46,624 nucleotides of DNA, from positions 1 to 46,624 of the forward strand of contig NZ_BCUY01000025.1 of NCBI RefSeq assembly GCF_001591465.1, in the 5' to 3' direction. The position numbers and the translations under genes are program-made. This document shows positions 1-7,853 of this stretch, in pieces; positions within the stretch are counted from its first letter, which is position 1; every line of letters begins with the position of its first letter. Below the pieces are notes generated by a model. That model worked only from the letters and a program-made list of their open reading frames with translations. It was not told the origin of the DNA and ran no database searches. The DNA comes from Cytobacillus firmus NBRC 15306 (GTDB taxonomy: Bacteria > Bacillota > Bacilli > Bacillales > Cytobacillaceae).

Positions 1-10
1 GGAAGGTAAT

Positions 11-58
11 ATGACTAATAAATATATTGGCGAGAAAACACTAGGAGAATATTTTTAA
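11..58 (+). CDS. possible 15-codon leader peptide or gene fragment
   Basis: An ATG preceded by GGAAGG at positions 1-6 opens a 15-codon frame ending in TAA at 56-58. It lies just upstream of the isochorismatase-family gene. It could be a leader peptide or the start of a decayed gene. The window begins here, so its upstream context cannot be judged. Confidence 0.2.
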   Translation: MTNKYIGEKTLGEYF

Positions 59-92
59 GAAAAATTTAAAGGCGTTGAAAGGGGAAAATGAA

Positions 93-650
93 TTGAATCA
101 AACCTTATTAATTATTGATGCTCAGCAGGAGTTAATTGATGGGAACCAGGAAGAGAGTGCTGTTTTTAATAAAGAGCACCTTATTGGGAATATCAATACA
201 GTGATCGAAAAAGCAAAACAATCAGGTGTTCCAGTTGTCGCCGTAAGGGATCTGGATGTTGCGGAAGGGAAAGGAAAAGGATTTCAGGTTCACGAAGATA
301 TTAAATTGCCTGCAGAAACAAAGTGCTTTGATAAAACGGCAACCAATTCGTTTCATGGAACAGGACTGCTGGATCACCTGAAATCACAAGAGGTCCGGCA
401 TGTTGTTATAATGGGCTGCAAAACCCAGCATTGTATAGACAGTGCTGTTAGAACCGCAACAATCAGCGGATTGGATGTTACATTAGTAGGTGATGGGCAT
501 TCAACAACGGACAGCGATGCTTTAACTGCTGAGCAAATTATTAAGCATCATAATGTAACACTTCACGGCCATTACAATGTGGAACACTTTTCAGTTGTCA
601 GAAATGCAGAGGAAGATCTGTTCCATCCGATACATGATTCTTATAGGTAA
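93..650 (+). CDS. isochorismatase-family cysteine hydrolase
   Basis: A 185-aa protein of the isochorismatase-like fold, cytosolic, probably an amide or ester hydrolase of unknown substrate. The family Asp-Lys-Cys catalytic set is visible: Asp9 in LLIIDAQQ, Lys81 in FDKTATNSF and Cys114 in GCKTQHC. The frame is open from a TTG at 75, but the TTG at 93 is preferred because AAAGGGG (78-84) lies 8 nt before it. Family members of this size include nicotinamidase-like and general cysteine hydrolases; the substrate cannot be told from sequence. A 15-bp hairpin follows, shared with the convergent gene. Confidence 0.88.
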   Translation: MNQTLLIIDAQQELIDGNQEESAVFNKEHLIGNINTVIEKAKQSGVPVVAVRDLDVAEGKGKGFQVHEDIKLPAETKCFDKTATNSFHGTGLLDHLKSQEVRHVVIMGCKTQHCIDSAVRTATISGLDVTLVGDGHSTTDSDALTAEQIIKHHNVTLHGHYNVEHFSVVRNAEEDLFHPIHDSYR

Positions 651-673
651 AATGAAATTATAGCCAAGAGATA

Positions 674-715
674 TTTCACCTTAACATCAATAAAAAATTG
701 GATGTTAAGGTGAAA
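674..715. terminator. bidirectional hairpin between convergent genes
   Basis: A perfect 15-bp stem (674-688 with 701-715) around an A/T-rich 12-nt loop separates the plus-strand hydrolase from the minus-strand Mrr-like gene. The outer A/T pairs give short U-rich ends in both directions, so it probably ends transcription from both sides. Confidence 0.6.
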
Positions 716-767
716 ATCCATATCTTCAAAGTAGAAGTGTGAAGGAATCTCCTGAATATCAAGGAGC

Positions 768-1103
768 CTACCCCCGAATTTTTTCCTCTTTTTGCGCTTT
801 TAGTATCCAGTCTATGAATTGTTCCCGGTCGTATAAGCGGATCTGTTTGAAACGCTCGTTTGTGATAACCCAGCATTTAGAAGCATCATAAGTATCCATT
901 TGTTTTAAAGTTATTTGGACAAGGCGAATACCGATTTCTCTTTTATGGCTTTTGACTTTTACAATCGCTTGGCTGCCTGTTGGAGAAATCAGTAAAAAAC
1001 TGATATCCGAATTTTCATCATTCGGCCTTGTAATGGTATATCCTAATTGGGTTAACAGAGGGATGGTGAAATCCTCTAGTGCTTTACACTGAAGCTTTTC
1101 CAT
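768..1103 (-). CDS. Mrr-like restriction-endonuclease-fold domain protein
   Basis: A 111-aa protein resembling the catalytic domain of Mrr-type PD-(D/E)XK nucleases: a GY-containing N-terminal helix, Asp in SDISFLL, a strand ending AIVKVKSHK, then a helix-strand part ending CWVITNERF, as in the Mrr fold. The usual Q/E-x-K pair reads K-V-K here, so the active site may be altered and the protein may bind rather than cut DNA. No methyltransferase or specificity domain is adjacent, so it is a stand-alone domain. Assignment rests on motif resemblance only. Confidence 0.55.
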   Translation of the reverse strand: MEKLQCKALEDFTIPLLTQLGYTITRPNDENSDISFLLISPTGSQAIVKVKSHKREIGIRLVQITLKQMDTYDASKCWVITNERFKQIRLYDREQFIDWILKAQKEEKIRG

Positions 1104-1219
1104 ATGGGCTATCTTTCTACTTTAAGGCTCTTACAACAGCTGACTCTGAAATAAATGTTCTCCGTTTCTAGTAAAGATTTTTAACACTGAAAGCTCATTA
1201 AAAGGCAGCTCAGTTTTAG

Positions 1220-1420
1220 TTATATTAGTATCTGTATAAGATTTTTCATTTGCAGTATTAACTGCAAATTTTCTGCACGGCCATCTTGTGTATGTAATTC
1301 AAAATATCCTGCCTTTTGAGGGTTTTTTTCAAACTTTACTCCAACATAATTATTGTACTTACCCCTTAGGGGAAGAACGTAAAAATCTAATTTATCTTCC
1401 TTTCCCTTTACAGTTTTCAT
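1220..1420 (-). CDS. small hypothetical protein
   Basis: A 66-aa basic, probably soluble protein. It is preceded on the minus strand by a good GGAGAAAGGAG ribosome binding site a few bases before the ATG. It is not recognised. It belongs to a run of small minus-strand genes (1220-1983), each with its own ribosome binding site. Confidence 0.55.
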   Translation of the reverse strand: MKTVKGKEDKLDFYVLPLRGKYNNYVGVKFEKNPQKAGYFELHTQDGRAENLQLILQMKNLIQILI

Positions 1421-1466
1421 TTCTCCTTTCTCCCGATATTCTATTAAACTTTCCGATCGCTAAGAC

Positions 1467-1676
1467 TTAATTGTAACCAGTATGTTTTAGGAACTTTTGA
1501 AAGGATTTTGCAGTAATCACTGAAATCCAGTAAACGCTTATGAACGATACACAGAATACGAAGGGAATATAGATTACTGTATAGAGGTTAAGACTATCGA
1601 TATTGAATAAGGCAGCTATCGTTATTAACAAGGAAACTCCTATAGCTTTTGCTGTGTGTTTATTTTGAGTGCTCAT
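1467..1676 (-). CDS. small membrane protein, two predicted TM helices
   Basis: A 69-aa protein with two hydrophobic segments (about residues 11-26 and 31-53) and a basic C-terminus. An AAAGGAGA ribosome binding site lies 6 nt before the ATG. No family recognised. It sits between two other small minus-strand genes, 16 nt from the upstream one, so they are probably co-transcribed. Confidence 0.6.
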   Translation of the reverse strand: MSTQNKHTAKAIGVSLLITIAALFNIDSLNLYTVIYIPFVFCVSFISVYWISVITAKSFQKFLKHTGYN

Positions 1677-1692
1677 GAAATTCTCCTTTCGT

Positions 1693-1983
1693 TTATCTTA
1701 TTATTTTATTTTTTCGCTCTAAAAATATAGGTGTTATATTCAACAGGATTGAAACCGCTGTCAATACCCACAATGCTTTTTCCATAGCAGGCATCACATC
1801 CATTAATGCTCCCCAATCCTCTCCATCCACCCAATTGGCCACTTTGCTGTGCTCTGCACAAAGTGTCAAGGCAGTGAAGGATAATCCCATAGCCAGTGCC
1901 AGTTTATAATCTTTTCCTGTTTTATACTTATAAAGGTTCATGATCGTTGCAGCTATGGCAATGAATCCAAATATAATCCACAT
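1693..1983 (-). CDS. small membrane protein, about three TM helices
   Basis: A 96-aa protein with hydrophobic segments near residues 1-17, 27-43 and 69-88; the acidic loop between the last two (VDGEDWGALMD) is probably on one face of the membrane. An AAAGGACG ribosome binding site precedes the ATG. It is probably the first gene of the 1220-1983 minus-strand group. The function is unknown. Confidence 0.6.
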   Translation of the reverse strand: MWIIFGFIAIAATIMNLYKYKTGKDYKLALAMGLSFTALTLCAEHSKVANWVDGEDWGALMDVMPAMEKALWVLTAVSILLNITPIFLERKNKIIR

Positions 1984-2136
1984 ATATTCCGTCCTTTGAA
2001 TGTTTTAAAAACCATTTTATGAAATGAAAGCATTCCCTCAACTCATTCATATTAGCATAAAATTCCAAATTAAATAAAGGATTTATTTCCAAATTGGCGA
2101 ATAGTCTTAGGGAAGTCTTAAGTATAGGAGATTACT

Positions 2137-2586
2137 ATGGGGTATGTTATGGATTTAAGAAAGATAGTTGGTAGCCGTCCTCTTGTAATTACTGGAGCGA
2201 GTGTCATCATTTTGGATGAGAATAATCGGCTGTTATTACAGTTAAGGAAGGATAATAACTGCTGGGGGCTGGCGGGAGGTTCTCTGGAGCCCGGTGAAAC
2301 ACTGGAAGATGTGGCAAAGAGAGAGATGCTTGAAGAAACTGGGTTAACAGCAAATGAACTGCAGTTGTTTAATATCTATTCAGGTGAAGAGTTTTACTAT
2401 AAGTACCCTCACGGTGATGAAGTATATAATGTAGTTGCCGCTTATATCTGCAATAACTTTGATGGAGAACTGGATATGGATGAAGATGAGGTAAGCGAAT
2501 TGCGATTTTTTCATGTTCAGGAGATTCCCTCGAATATTAGTCCTCCAGACCAAAGAGTGATTAAGGATTATGTTCAATCTATCTAG
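2137..2586 (+). CDS. NUDIX hydrolase
   Basis: A 149-aa NUDIX pyrophosphohydrolase. The Nudix box is complete, running from GGSLEPGETLED to REMLEETGL, with the metal-binding REMLEE core. Substrates of such short stand-alone NUDIX proteins (oxidised nucleotides, nucleotide sugars, capped RNA) cannot be told from sequence. ATAGGAG lies 7 nt before the ATG. A short GC hairpin with a T tract follows the stop, so it is probably transcribed alone. Confidence 0.9.
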   Translation: MGYVMDLRKIVGSRPLVITGASVIILDENNRLLLQLRKDNNCWGLAGGSLEPGETLEDVAKREMLEETGLTANELQLFNIYSGEEFYYKYPHGDEVYNVVAAYICNNFDGELDMDEDEVSELRFFHVQEIPSNISPPDQRVIKDYVQSI

Positions 2587-2597
2587 AAAGGAGTTCC

Positions 2598-2616
2598 GAA
2601 GCGGAGCTTCTTTTTT
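2598..2616 (+). terminator. rho-independent terminator after NUDIX gene
   Basis: GAAGC/GCTTC stem with a GGA loop followed directly by six T residues, 12 nt after the stop codon. Confidence 0.6.
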
Positions 2617-2719
2617 CATCTTTGATTTCTATTTGGGATAATTTTCTATAAATAATGATAAGATTGGTCTGGACGAGTGAATACAGACATTTTGTCAAAA
2701 GAGAAAGGGAGTTAGAACA

Positions 2720-3355
2720 TTGGAAAACAATAAAAGGTTTTTGGCAGTACTATTAACAATAGCCTTGTCAGGAGTATTGTCTGCTTGTGGGAACTCATCT
2801 GAAGAATCGAACAGTGAGCCAACCAGTAACAGCTCTGCTCAAGAAGAAGATATCGAAACAACGGAAAAGGAGCCTGATGGATCACAGGAAATTGAGGAAG
2901 AAAAACCTGACGGCAGCAGTAATACTACACAGTCCCATGACAAAGACAATTCAGTTGAAGCTTCAAATGATGTTGATGCAATTGATAAAAATGAAAGTCA
3001 CGAGAGCAGTAAAGATGAATATCTTAAGAAGCTAAACAAAATGGAAGAAGCGGACAGAAACTCAGAAGCCAAGACAACGACCGCAGAAATGGTGGAACAG
3101 GAGGAAGAAAGATATAGAACGTGGGATGATGAATTAAACAAAATCAATGGTGTGTTGGAAGAACAGCTTAAAAATGATCAGATGGACCAACTAAGAGAAG
3201 AACAGCGGAAATGGATCCAGCAAAGAGATGAAACGGCCAAAAACTCTTCCCTAAAATACAAAGGGGGTTCAATGGAGCAATTGGAATATGTGGCTGCCCT
3301 GGCAAGTCTGACAAGAGAAAGGTGTTATTCGTTAGTTGCGAAGTATATGAAGTAG
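2720..3355 (+). CDS. LprI-like (DUF1311) lipoprotein
   Basis: A 211-aa secreted lipoprotein. The signal peptide ends in a lipobox (LSAC) with the lipid-carrying Cys at residue 23. Residues 24-105 are a low-complexity acidic Ser/Glu/Asp-rich linker, probably crossing the wall. The C-terminal 90 residues (ERYRTWDDELNKI, then EEQRKWIQQRD and a late Cys) match the LprI/DUF1311 lysozyme-inhibitor-like domain. Function in Gram-positives is not established. TTG start; AAAGGGAG lies 8 nt upstream. Confidence 0.75.
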   Translation: MENNKRFLAVLLTIALSGVLSACGNSSEESNSEPTSNSSAQEEDIETTEKEPDGSQEIEEEKPDGSSNTTQSHDKDNSVEASNDVDAIDKNESHESSKDEYLKKLNKMEEADRNSEAKTTTAEMVEQEEERYRTWDDELNKINGVLEEQLKNDQMDQLREEQRKWIQQRDETAKNSSLKYKGGSMEQLEYVAALASLTRERCYSLVAKYMK

Positions 3356-3474
3356 GGTACAGCTTTTTTTAGAAGTGGAAGTTTGTGCGGTCATTCTTCG
3401 CAAAGAACGTAAATAGAAAGAAAATTGAAACAATTAGTGGCTTCAGCCGTATAGTTATAAAAGGAGGTTTTGGG

Positions 3475-3768
3475 TTGAAGCATCTAACTTTAGGAATCGT
3501 TTTGGCGATAGCTGGTGTTTTATTTTCAATTGGTTTTTGGGAATTCAGTAAAGCTTATTTAGTGACAGGAGCCATTGGATTTTTGTTTATTGCTGTGTCC
3601 ATTCTTATGTCAGGTTCTATAGCTGGTCCCCATCGGATGAGGGCAGGCTTGGAAGCACATGATTTTCTTGAAGAAAAACGAAAGCGGAAAAGAACAAGCA
3701 TCGGCTCCGTTTTAATTGGCCTGCCAAATATTATGATTGCGCTGCTTCTTTATCTTTTCTTAAACTGA
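3475..3768 (+). CDS. DUF5316-like small membrane protein
   Basis: A 97-aa protein with three hydrophobic segments (about 5-22, 28-47 and 77-95) and a basic patch EEKRKRKR between the second and third. It resembles small Bacillus membrane proteins annotated as DUF5316 (from memory, not searched). The frame stays open to 3385, but AAGGAGG at 3461-3467 eight bases before the TTG at 3475 makes that the start. Confidence 0.65.
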   Translation: MKHLTLGIVLAIAGVLFSIGFWEFSKAYLVTGAIGFLFIAVSILMSGSIAGPHRMRAGLEAHDFLEEKRKRKRTSIGSVLIGLPNIMIALLLYLFLN

Positions 3769-3815
3769 GAGTTGTTTATCTATAAAGGCGCCTTTCAAAA
3801 TAGGGGGGTGAACCT

Positions 3816-3989
3816 ATGTGGTGGTTAGTAATTTTTATTGCAGGAATTATATTATTTGCTTTGTTTATTGATTGGAGACGCAGGAGAAACAATAATAACC
3901 CTCTTACCCCAACAAATCCGAACGCAAAGCCAGGGGAAAGTTCAAATTATTTAATGGGAGATAATAAGGACACAGGCGGATTTCAGTAA
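3816..3989 (+). CDS. 57-aa single-pass membrane protein
   Basis: An ATG preceded by AGGGGGGTGAA (3802-3812) opens a 57-codon frame. Residues 2-19 are strongly hydrophobic, followed by four Arg and an Asn/Pro-rich polar tail, so it is a likely N-out single-pass protein with a short cytosolic tail. It is too short for many gene finders. It lies between two other small membrane protein genes. Confidence 0.6.
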   Translation: MWWLVIFIAGIILFALFIDWRRRRNNNNPLTPTNPNAKPGESSNYLMGDNKDTGGFQ

Positions 3990-4040
3990 TTTTATATAAC
4001 TGGAGTTTTAAAAAATAATGAGTCAATTTAGGGGGATTTC

Positions 4041-4274
4041 ATGGAGAAAATCATAGTTAAAACAGGAATCTATTCATTTATTGTTTCCTTTTTCTTATTG
4101 GTCGCCTTTATGAAGCGAATTGAAAGCACAACAGATGTTGATGGTATGACTTCAAGTGTAATAACACCATATCCTGAGTTCTTTTTTACTATTTTTCGAT
4201 ATTCTGTAATCACTTCAATAATTGCCGTTACCATTGCAATCATTTATTTATTTTCAATGAGGGAAAATGATTAA
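4041..4274 (+). CDS. small membrane protein, two TM helices
   Basis: A 77-aa protein with hydrophobic segments at about residues 9-24 and 51-71 and a short loop between. AGGGGG lies 6 nt before the ATG. A terminator follows at once. No family recognised. Confidence 0.6.
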   Translation: MEKIIVKTGIYSFIVSFFLLVAFMKRIESTTDVDGMTSSVITPYPEFFFTIFRYSVITSIIAVTIAIIYLFSMREND

Positions 4275-4281
4275 CAAACGC

Positions 4282-4311
4282 AGCTGCCAGTCCAGGTGGC
4301 TTTTTCTTTTT
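4282..4311 (+). terminator. rho-independent terminator
   Basis: AGCTGCC pairs with GGTGGCT (two G-U pairs), followed by a T-rich run. It ends the small-membrane-protein unit. Confidence 0.7.
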
Positions 4312-4359
4312 GAATGGTTGTTTCGCAAGGTTTGTTGCTATTGGTAAATTATTTACTGA

Positions 4360-4488
4360 GTTGATTGGAGCGGAAGGTGCGAGATCCTCGAAAATGCTTT
4401 CGCATTTTCTTCGTGCGGTGTTTACTCAAGTAAGCTGATTCAACGTCCTGCCCCGCGGTTTGCTGAGCATCCTGAAGCGGAAATCAAC
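4360..4488. repeat. degenerate copy of a Bacillus intergenic repeat
   Basis: The stretch starts GTTGATTGGAGCGGAAGGTGCGAGA and ends AGCGGAAATCAAC, so GTTGATT/AATCAAC are terminal inverted arms. These ends match a palindromic intergenic element common in Bacillus firmus-like genomes (from memory). The centre, with a short AAAATGCTTTCGCATTTT dyad, differs from the usual copy. The rest of 4312-4600 holds nothing else I can support. Confidence 0.55.
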
Positions 4489-4602
4489 GGGCAGCATTGA
4501 TAGACGAAAAACAACAATTTATACGAAAAAGGCCTTTTGAATAAACAGGTCTTATAAGAGGCAATTAGGGATGGGATTTAAGGACGAAGGTTTTAAAAAA
4601 AA

Positions 4603-4628
4603 TGAAACCTTTACACAACTCAGTCGTC
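4603..4628 (+). promoter_or_regulatory. ECF-type autoregulatory promoter
   Basis: TGAAAC at 4603-4608, a 16-nt spacer, then CGTC at 4625-4628, 34 nt before the sigma gene start. This matches the TGAAAC-N16-CGT(A/C) pattern of SigW/SigX-type ECF promoters, so the downstream sigma factor probably transcribes its own gene. Confidence 0.7.
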
Positions 4629-4661
4629 TTAGCATTAAAGTGAAAATAGGGTGGGGAGTGT

Positions 4662-5216
4662 GTGAGAAAGATCAGGGATGATAATTCAATAGAAGATCGT
4701 GATACTTGGCTTGAGATGATTATGGATGAGTACGGTGAACGGCTCACGAAGCTTGCTTATAACTATGTGAAAGACTGGAAGCTGGCTGAAGATATTGTTC
4801 AGGATATATTCATCACATCTTACCAAAATTTTGACAAAATCGATGAATTGACCTCCTTTAAATCATGGATTTATCGATTGGCTATTAATAGATCAAAGGA
4901 TGTCTTGAAGAGTCATGGGTTTCGGAAAGTGGTGCTTAATTCGAGCCTGTTTTCTTTATTTTCATCGAAGGAATTGCCTCCGGAAAAGGAGCTGCTGAAG
5001 CGCAGCGAGGAAGAATTTCTTGCCTTTTGTGTATTGTCTTTGCCTGTGAAGTACCGGGAAGTTGTAACTCTCTATTATTATGAAGAATGTTCGATTGAAG
5101 AGATCCAGGGACTAATAAGAGTAAACCAAAATACGATCAAAACCAGATTGAGCAGAGGCAGGATGAAGTTGAAAAAAATGATGGAGAGGCGGGGATATAA
5201 TGGAGAGCAAGCTTAG
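4662..5216 (+). CDS. ECF-family RNA polymerase sigma factor
   Basis: A 184-aa sigma-70-family ECF factor. Region 2 is at about residues 22-92 (YGERLTKLAYNYVKDWKLAED through FKSWIYRLAINRSKD) and region 4 at about 124-175 (LPVKYREVVTLYYYEECS, then the recognition-helix part NTIKTRLSRGRMKLKK). GTG start after GTGGGGAG. The gene overlaps the next by 17 nt, the usual arrangement for a sigma factor and its membrane-bound anti-sigma partner. An ECF-type promoter precedes it. It is probably a cell-envelope stress factor. Confidence 0.92.
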   Translation: MRKIRDDNSIEDRDTWLEMIMDEYGERLTKLAYNYVKDWKLAEDIVQDIFITSYQNFDKIDELTSFKSWIYRLAINRSKDVLKSHGFRKVVLNSSLFSLFSSKELPPEKELLKRSEEEFLAFCVLSLPVKYREVVTLYYYEECSIEEIQGLIRVNQNTIKTRLSRGRMKLKKMMERRGYNGEQA

Positions 5217-6228
5217 GCAGCTGCGGCGGGCAATGGACTCGACAACTCACAAGGGCGAGCACTTTACGGAATTTCAAAAAATGAATATTAGAAAAGCGCT
5301 CCATTCCGATAGAAAAGAGAAGCCAGCAAAAAAGCCTCATAAATTCGTTATATTTGCCATATCCACTTTTGCCATCTGCCTTTTAGCTTTCTTAGTTTCA
5401 ACTGAGACATGGGTCAGGCAGGATCAAAACCAGATACATGGCGGTACGGCTGGTGAATGGAACATCCGGCATGAATATAAGGTGAATCAAAAGATGATAT
5501 TCAGCATATTACCCGATCCTTATCTGAAAGCTGGAACGCCTTTTGGCTATATCTTTAGTTTCCAGGAGCCTTTTAACACGTATAAAGGAAAAGAGCTTTC
5601 CATTTCTGCCTTTCATAAAGAAACTGGCGAAAGAATACAAGTCCTACCTCAGCAAAAAATAATAGAACCTTCTCCGGGGTACTCAAGTTTGCAGCGGTTT
5701 ACGGCGACATTCACCCTTCCTTACGAAGGCCTGTGGAAGTTTGAAGTGTACCTGGATGGCAAATCCTATGGGGATGTAGTGGTCAGTGCAGCAGAAAAAG
5801 CTAAGGATGACCCTATTACACTGCCTCAGGATATACCGGATTTTGTTCAAGAGAGTGATTTTGACACGATTGATTGGAAGAGAAAAGCTGTGGAGTTCGG
5901 CAGCAGGGGCATAATTGGAAATGAAAACAAGTCCGGTGTGATTGGTGCTGACATGCCCAGTTTAAACGGCCAAAAGTGGATGTGGCATTTATGGGGCGTT
6001 GAGAATACAGATTTGACAATCGTTGGTTTTCATAAAGAATCGCAAACAGTTCATTCCATTTTAACAAATGGTATTGGGGGCTGGACCATAGAAGCTTATG
6101 GACCAAATAACGGGGCGGATGCTCATACACCTTCATCTGTTAAGATTCCTAAAAAGGGAGAATGGGCTATTTTACTTTATGTGGATGGGAAATTATTTGA
6201 TGAATTGGTATTTGATATAAGGGAATGA
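5200..6228 (+). CDS. membrane-anchored putative anti-sigma factor, DUF4871-like
   Basis: A 342-aa type II membrane protein: basic cytosolic N-terminus (about 1-48), one TM helix (about 49-66) and a large external part. The external part appears to hold two related beta domains, each ending with a similar strand pair (LWKFEVYLDGKSYGDVVV near residue 180 and EWAILLYVDGKLFDELVF at the end). The last domain has MWHLWG and GPNNGADAHTPSS, features I associate with DUF4871 proteins. Overlap with the sigma gene suggests translational coupling and an anti-sigma role; no zinc anti-sigma motif is visible in the short N-terminus, so this role is inference. Confidence 0.7.
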   Translation: MESKLRQLRRAMDSTTHKGEHFTEFQKMNIRKALHSDRKEKPAKKPHKFVIFAISTFAICLLAFLVSTETWVRQDQNQIHGGTAGEWNIRHEYKVNQKMIFSILPDPYLKAGTPFGYIFSFQEPFNTYKGKELSISAFHKETGERIQVLPQQKIIEPSPGYSSLQRFTATFTLPYEGLWKFEVYLDGKSYGDVVVSAAEKAKDDPITLPQDIPDFVQESDFDTIDWKRKAVEFGSRGIIGNENKSGVIGADMPSLNGQKWMWHLWGVENTDLTIVGFHKESQTVHSILTNGIGGWTIEAYGPNNGADAHTPSSVKIPKKGEWAILLYVDGKLFDELVFDIRE

Positions 6229-6243
6229 TGAAGCAAATATGAA

Positions 6244-6278
6244 AGCTATCTCTGGCTATTGATAGAGATAGCTTTTTG
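6244..6278 (+). terminator. rho-independent terminator of ECF operon
   Basis: AGCTATCTCT (6244-6253) pairs with AGAGATAGCT (6264-6273), followed by five T residues. Confidence 0.85.
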
Positions 6279-6294
6279 TTTGAATTCCGGCCTC

Positions 6295-6534
6295 TTACTC
6301 TGAAAAAGCTTTTGAATATTGGACTGCACCAGCTGTATTTTCAAGAGCATTCTTCGTTAATTCGAGAGCCATGAATACTTCGTCAGGCACTTCAAACGGG
6401 GCATGAATATTCCAAAGACTGGCTGGTTTAAAGCCGAAAGTTATGCTGCAGCGGTCAACTGTATCAGGACCTTGTGAATAGTAGGGAGTTGCCTGAAAAG
6501 GAGAAATTGCTTTTTTATTGAATATGTTAATCAT
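6295..6534 (-). CDS. small hypothetical protein, uncertain
   Basis: A minus-strand frame of 79 codons from an ATG at 6534. The C-terminal 50 residues (GPDTVDRCS, WNIHAPFEVPDEVFMALELT) read like real protein, and the base composition changes where the plus-strand VOC remnant begins. No clear ribosome binding site precedes the ATG, and the frame stays open upstream only as the antisense of the VOC pseudogene. It may be a remnant. Not recognised. Confidence 0.3.
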   Translation of the reverse strand: MINIFNKKAISPFQATPYYSQGPDTVDRCSITFGFKPASLWNIHAPFEVPDEVFMALELTKNALENTAGAVQYSKAFSE

Positions 6535-6558
6535 GAACTTAATAAAGAGGTGATATCT

Positions 6559-7159
6559 GTGCTTTTTCATTATCATTTTTGGACTCCACACGTGGAAGAA
6601 ACAGAAGGGTTTTACGTGAATGCCGGCTTTCAGATATATCAGCGTATGCGGTAAATACCAGGGGGATTTCCAGAACTTTGATCCTCCCTTAGTATGGGAT
6701 AACTTCCGGGAGAAGAATATTCTTTTTCGTATTATCGAAGCAAGAAAAGGGAGCATAAATATCACATTTGGTTATGGAAAAAAGATTAAATTTGACCATA
6801 TAGGCTTTTTGGTATCTGAAAAAGAACAAGAGCTTATATGTCAAAATGCAGATAATATGAATTGAACTGTGGATATGGGGGAACGAAGAACGTTTATTGC
6901 AACCCCTTATTCTTTTAGGATAGAACTTCAAACAAACAAAGAAATAGCAGATTCGGTGACTGATAACATAAGAATAGAAGAATTAAGATTAGAAACAAAG
7001 AAAAAAGGGCTAGAAGATGACCTATCCATTTTGTTCGGTAAGCCTGTTAGCTCAATTAAGTCCGTGTTTGGTGAAACAGTTACAATTAATGAAGCTGTTA
7101 TAAAGGGTCTCTCCTCAAAGATATTAGTGGACCCTAATGGTGTAAGGATTATGAATTGA
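6559..7159 (+). pseudogene. VOC/glyoxalase-like protein, frameshift plus nonsense
   Basis: Read together, three blocks make one protein of about 200 aa: a GTG start at 6559 (AGAGGTGAT before it) giving FHYHFWTPHVEETEGFYVNAGFQIYQR, then after a 1-base shift near 6650 GKYQGDFQNFDPPLVWDNFREKN and FDHIGFLVSEKEQ, then after a TGA at 6863-6865 in place of an expected Trp codon the tail to 7159. The N-terminal motif and FDHIGFLV are typical of VOC-fold proteins. Both lesions together argue for a true pseudogene or poor sequence here. Confidence 0.75.
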
Positions 7160-7193
7160 AGTTATTGTACTACTATCTAAATGAGGGGAGCTT

Positions 7194-7412
7194 ATGAAAT
7201 TATATTGGTTTTTGGTGCTATGTTTCTTATGCATTTGGGTTATAGTATCTGTCTTAAACCCTGAACCAAGTTGGTGGTCTATCTTTTCATTGGAGCGTTC
7301 AACGCACACCCCTCTAATGGAACAGCTTTCCATAAATAAAGTCTTTTATATCACGATCATTTGTTTTGGTTTAGCATACCTTTTACATCTTATGTTTCAA
7401 AGAGGCAGGTAA
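7194..7412 (+). CDS. small membrane protein, two TM helices
   Basis: A 72-aa protein with hydrophobic segments at about 3-21 and 49-67, separated by an external-type loop with PEPSWWSIF. AGGGGAG lies 4-5 nt before the ATG. No family recognised. Confidence 0.55.
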   Translation: MKLYWFLVLCFLCIWVIVSVLNPEPSWWSIFSLERSTHTPLMEQLSINKVFYITIICFGLAYLLHLMFQRGR

Positions 7413-7457
7413 AAGTTTTTTATGAGTAAGATCAGACAAATAATAGGGGGAAATACT

Positions 7458-7682
7458 ATGGACAGAACAGTTACTTTCTCTTTTAGGAGTAACCAATATG
7501 AAGGGACAGAGGCGACAGAGACCTTCACTTTTTCAAAATTGGGCATTGACGAAAATATTGATGATAATTCCTTAGAAAAGGAATTAGAGGGAATCTTTCA
7601 AGCTTGGGTTTGGGATAAACTAAATATTTCTTATAGTATAGTTGCTGCTCATAGAAAAAGGATCAACGATGATGATGACTGA
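7458..7682 (+). CDS. small acidic hypothetical protein
   Basis: A 74-aa soluble protein ending in four Asp. The frame is open from 7422, but AGGGGG at 7444-7449, 8 nt before the ATG at 7458, favours the shorter form. No family recognised. It lies 45 nt after a small membrane protein gene and may be co-transcribed. Confidence 0.5.
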   Translation: MDRTVTFSFRSNQYEGTEATETFTFSKLGIDENIDDNSLEKELEGIFQAWVWDKLNISYSIVAAHRKRINDDDD

Positions 7683-7793
7683 TGTATCGGATATAAAAAT
7701 TCTCTACTTTGGAAATTCTTGAACATTCTGTGAATATCGCGTAAATACCACCTGATTTTAGTACAAGGTATTATATATGTCACTATTCAATTA

Positions 7794-7853
7794 ACCCCAT
7801 TCGCACAATAATGAAGAAGAAATAAATTGGCGATGAAATGGGGTAGTTTTTTT
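7794..7853 (+). promoter_or_regulatory. hairpin with T tract running into the next start codon
   Basis: ACCCCATT (7794-7801) pairs with AATGGGGT (7837-7844); the inner CGC/GCG can extend it. Seven T residues follow and the last ones are part of the TTG start of the nitronate monooxygenase gene. The 3' arm holds the only G-rich ribosome-binding candidate (GGGG, 7840-7843). It looks like an attenuator or a translation-blocking hairpin. Confidence 0.45.

Noticed and set aside
768..1103. Restriction-modification system
   Set aside because: Only a stand-alone Mrr-like domain with an altered active-site motif; no methyltransferase, specificity or helicase gene beside it.
2787..3035. 82-codon frame inside the LprI-like lipoprotein gene
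   Set aside because: Lys-rich shadow in the low-complexity linker; the lipoprotein frame has a signal peptide and a recognisable domain.
5816..6136. Minus-strand frame of 106 codons
   Set aside because: Antisense to the second external domain of the sigma-partner protein; no start signals.
6535..6765. Upstream part of the long minus-strand frame 6295-6765
   Set aside because: From 6535 on it is antisense to the VOC pseudogene; only the downstream 79 codons could be real.
6863..6865. TGA in the VOC gene as a second selenocysteine codon
   Set aside because: The residue expected there is Trp, a separate frameshift lies upstream, and no suitable hairpin follows.
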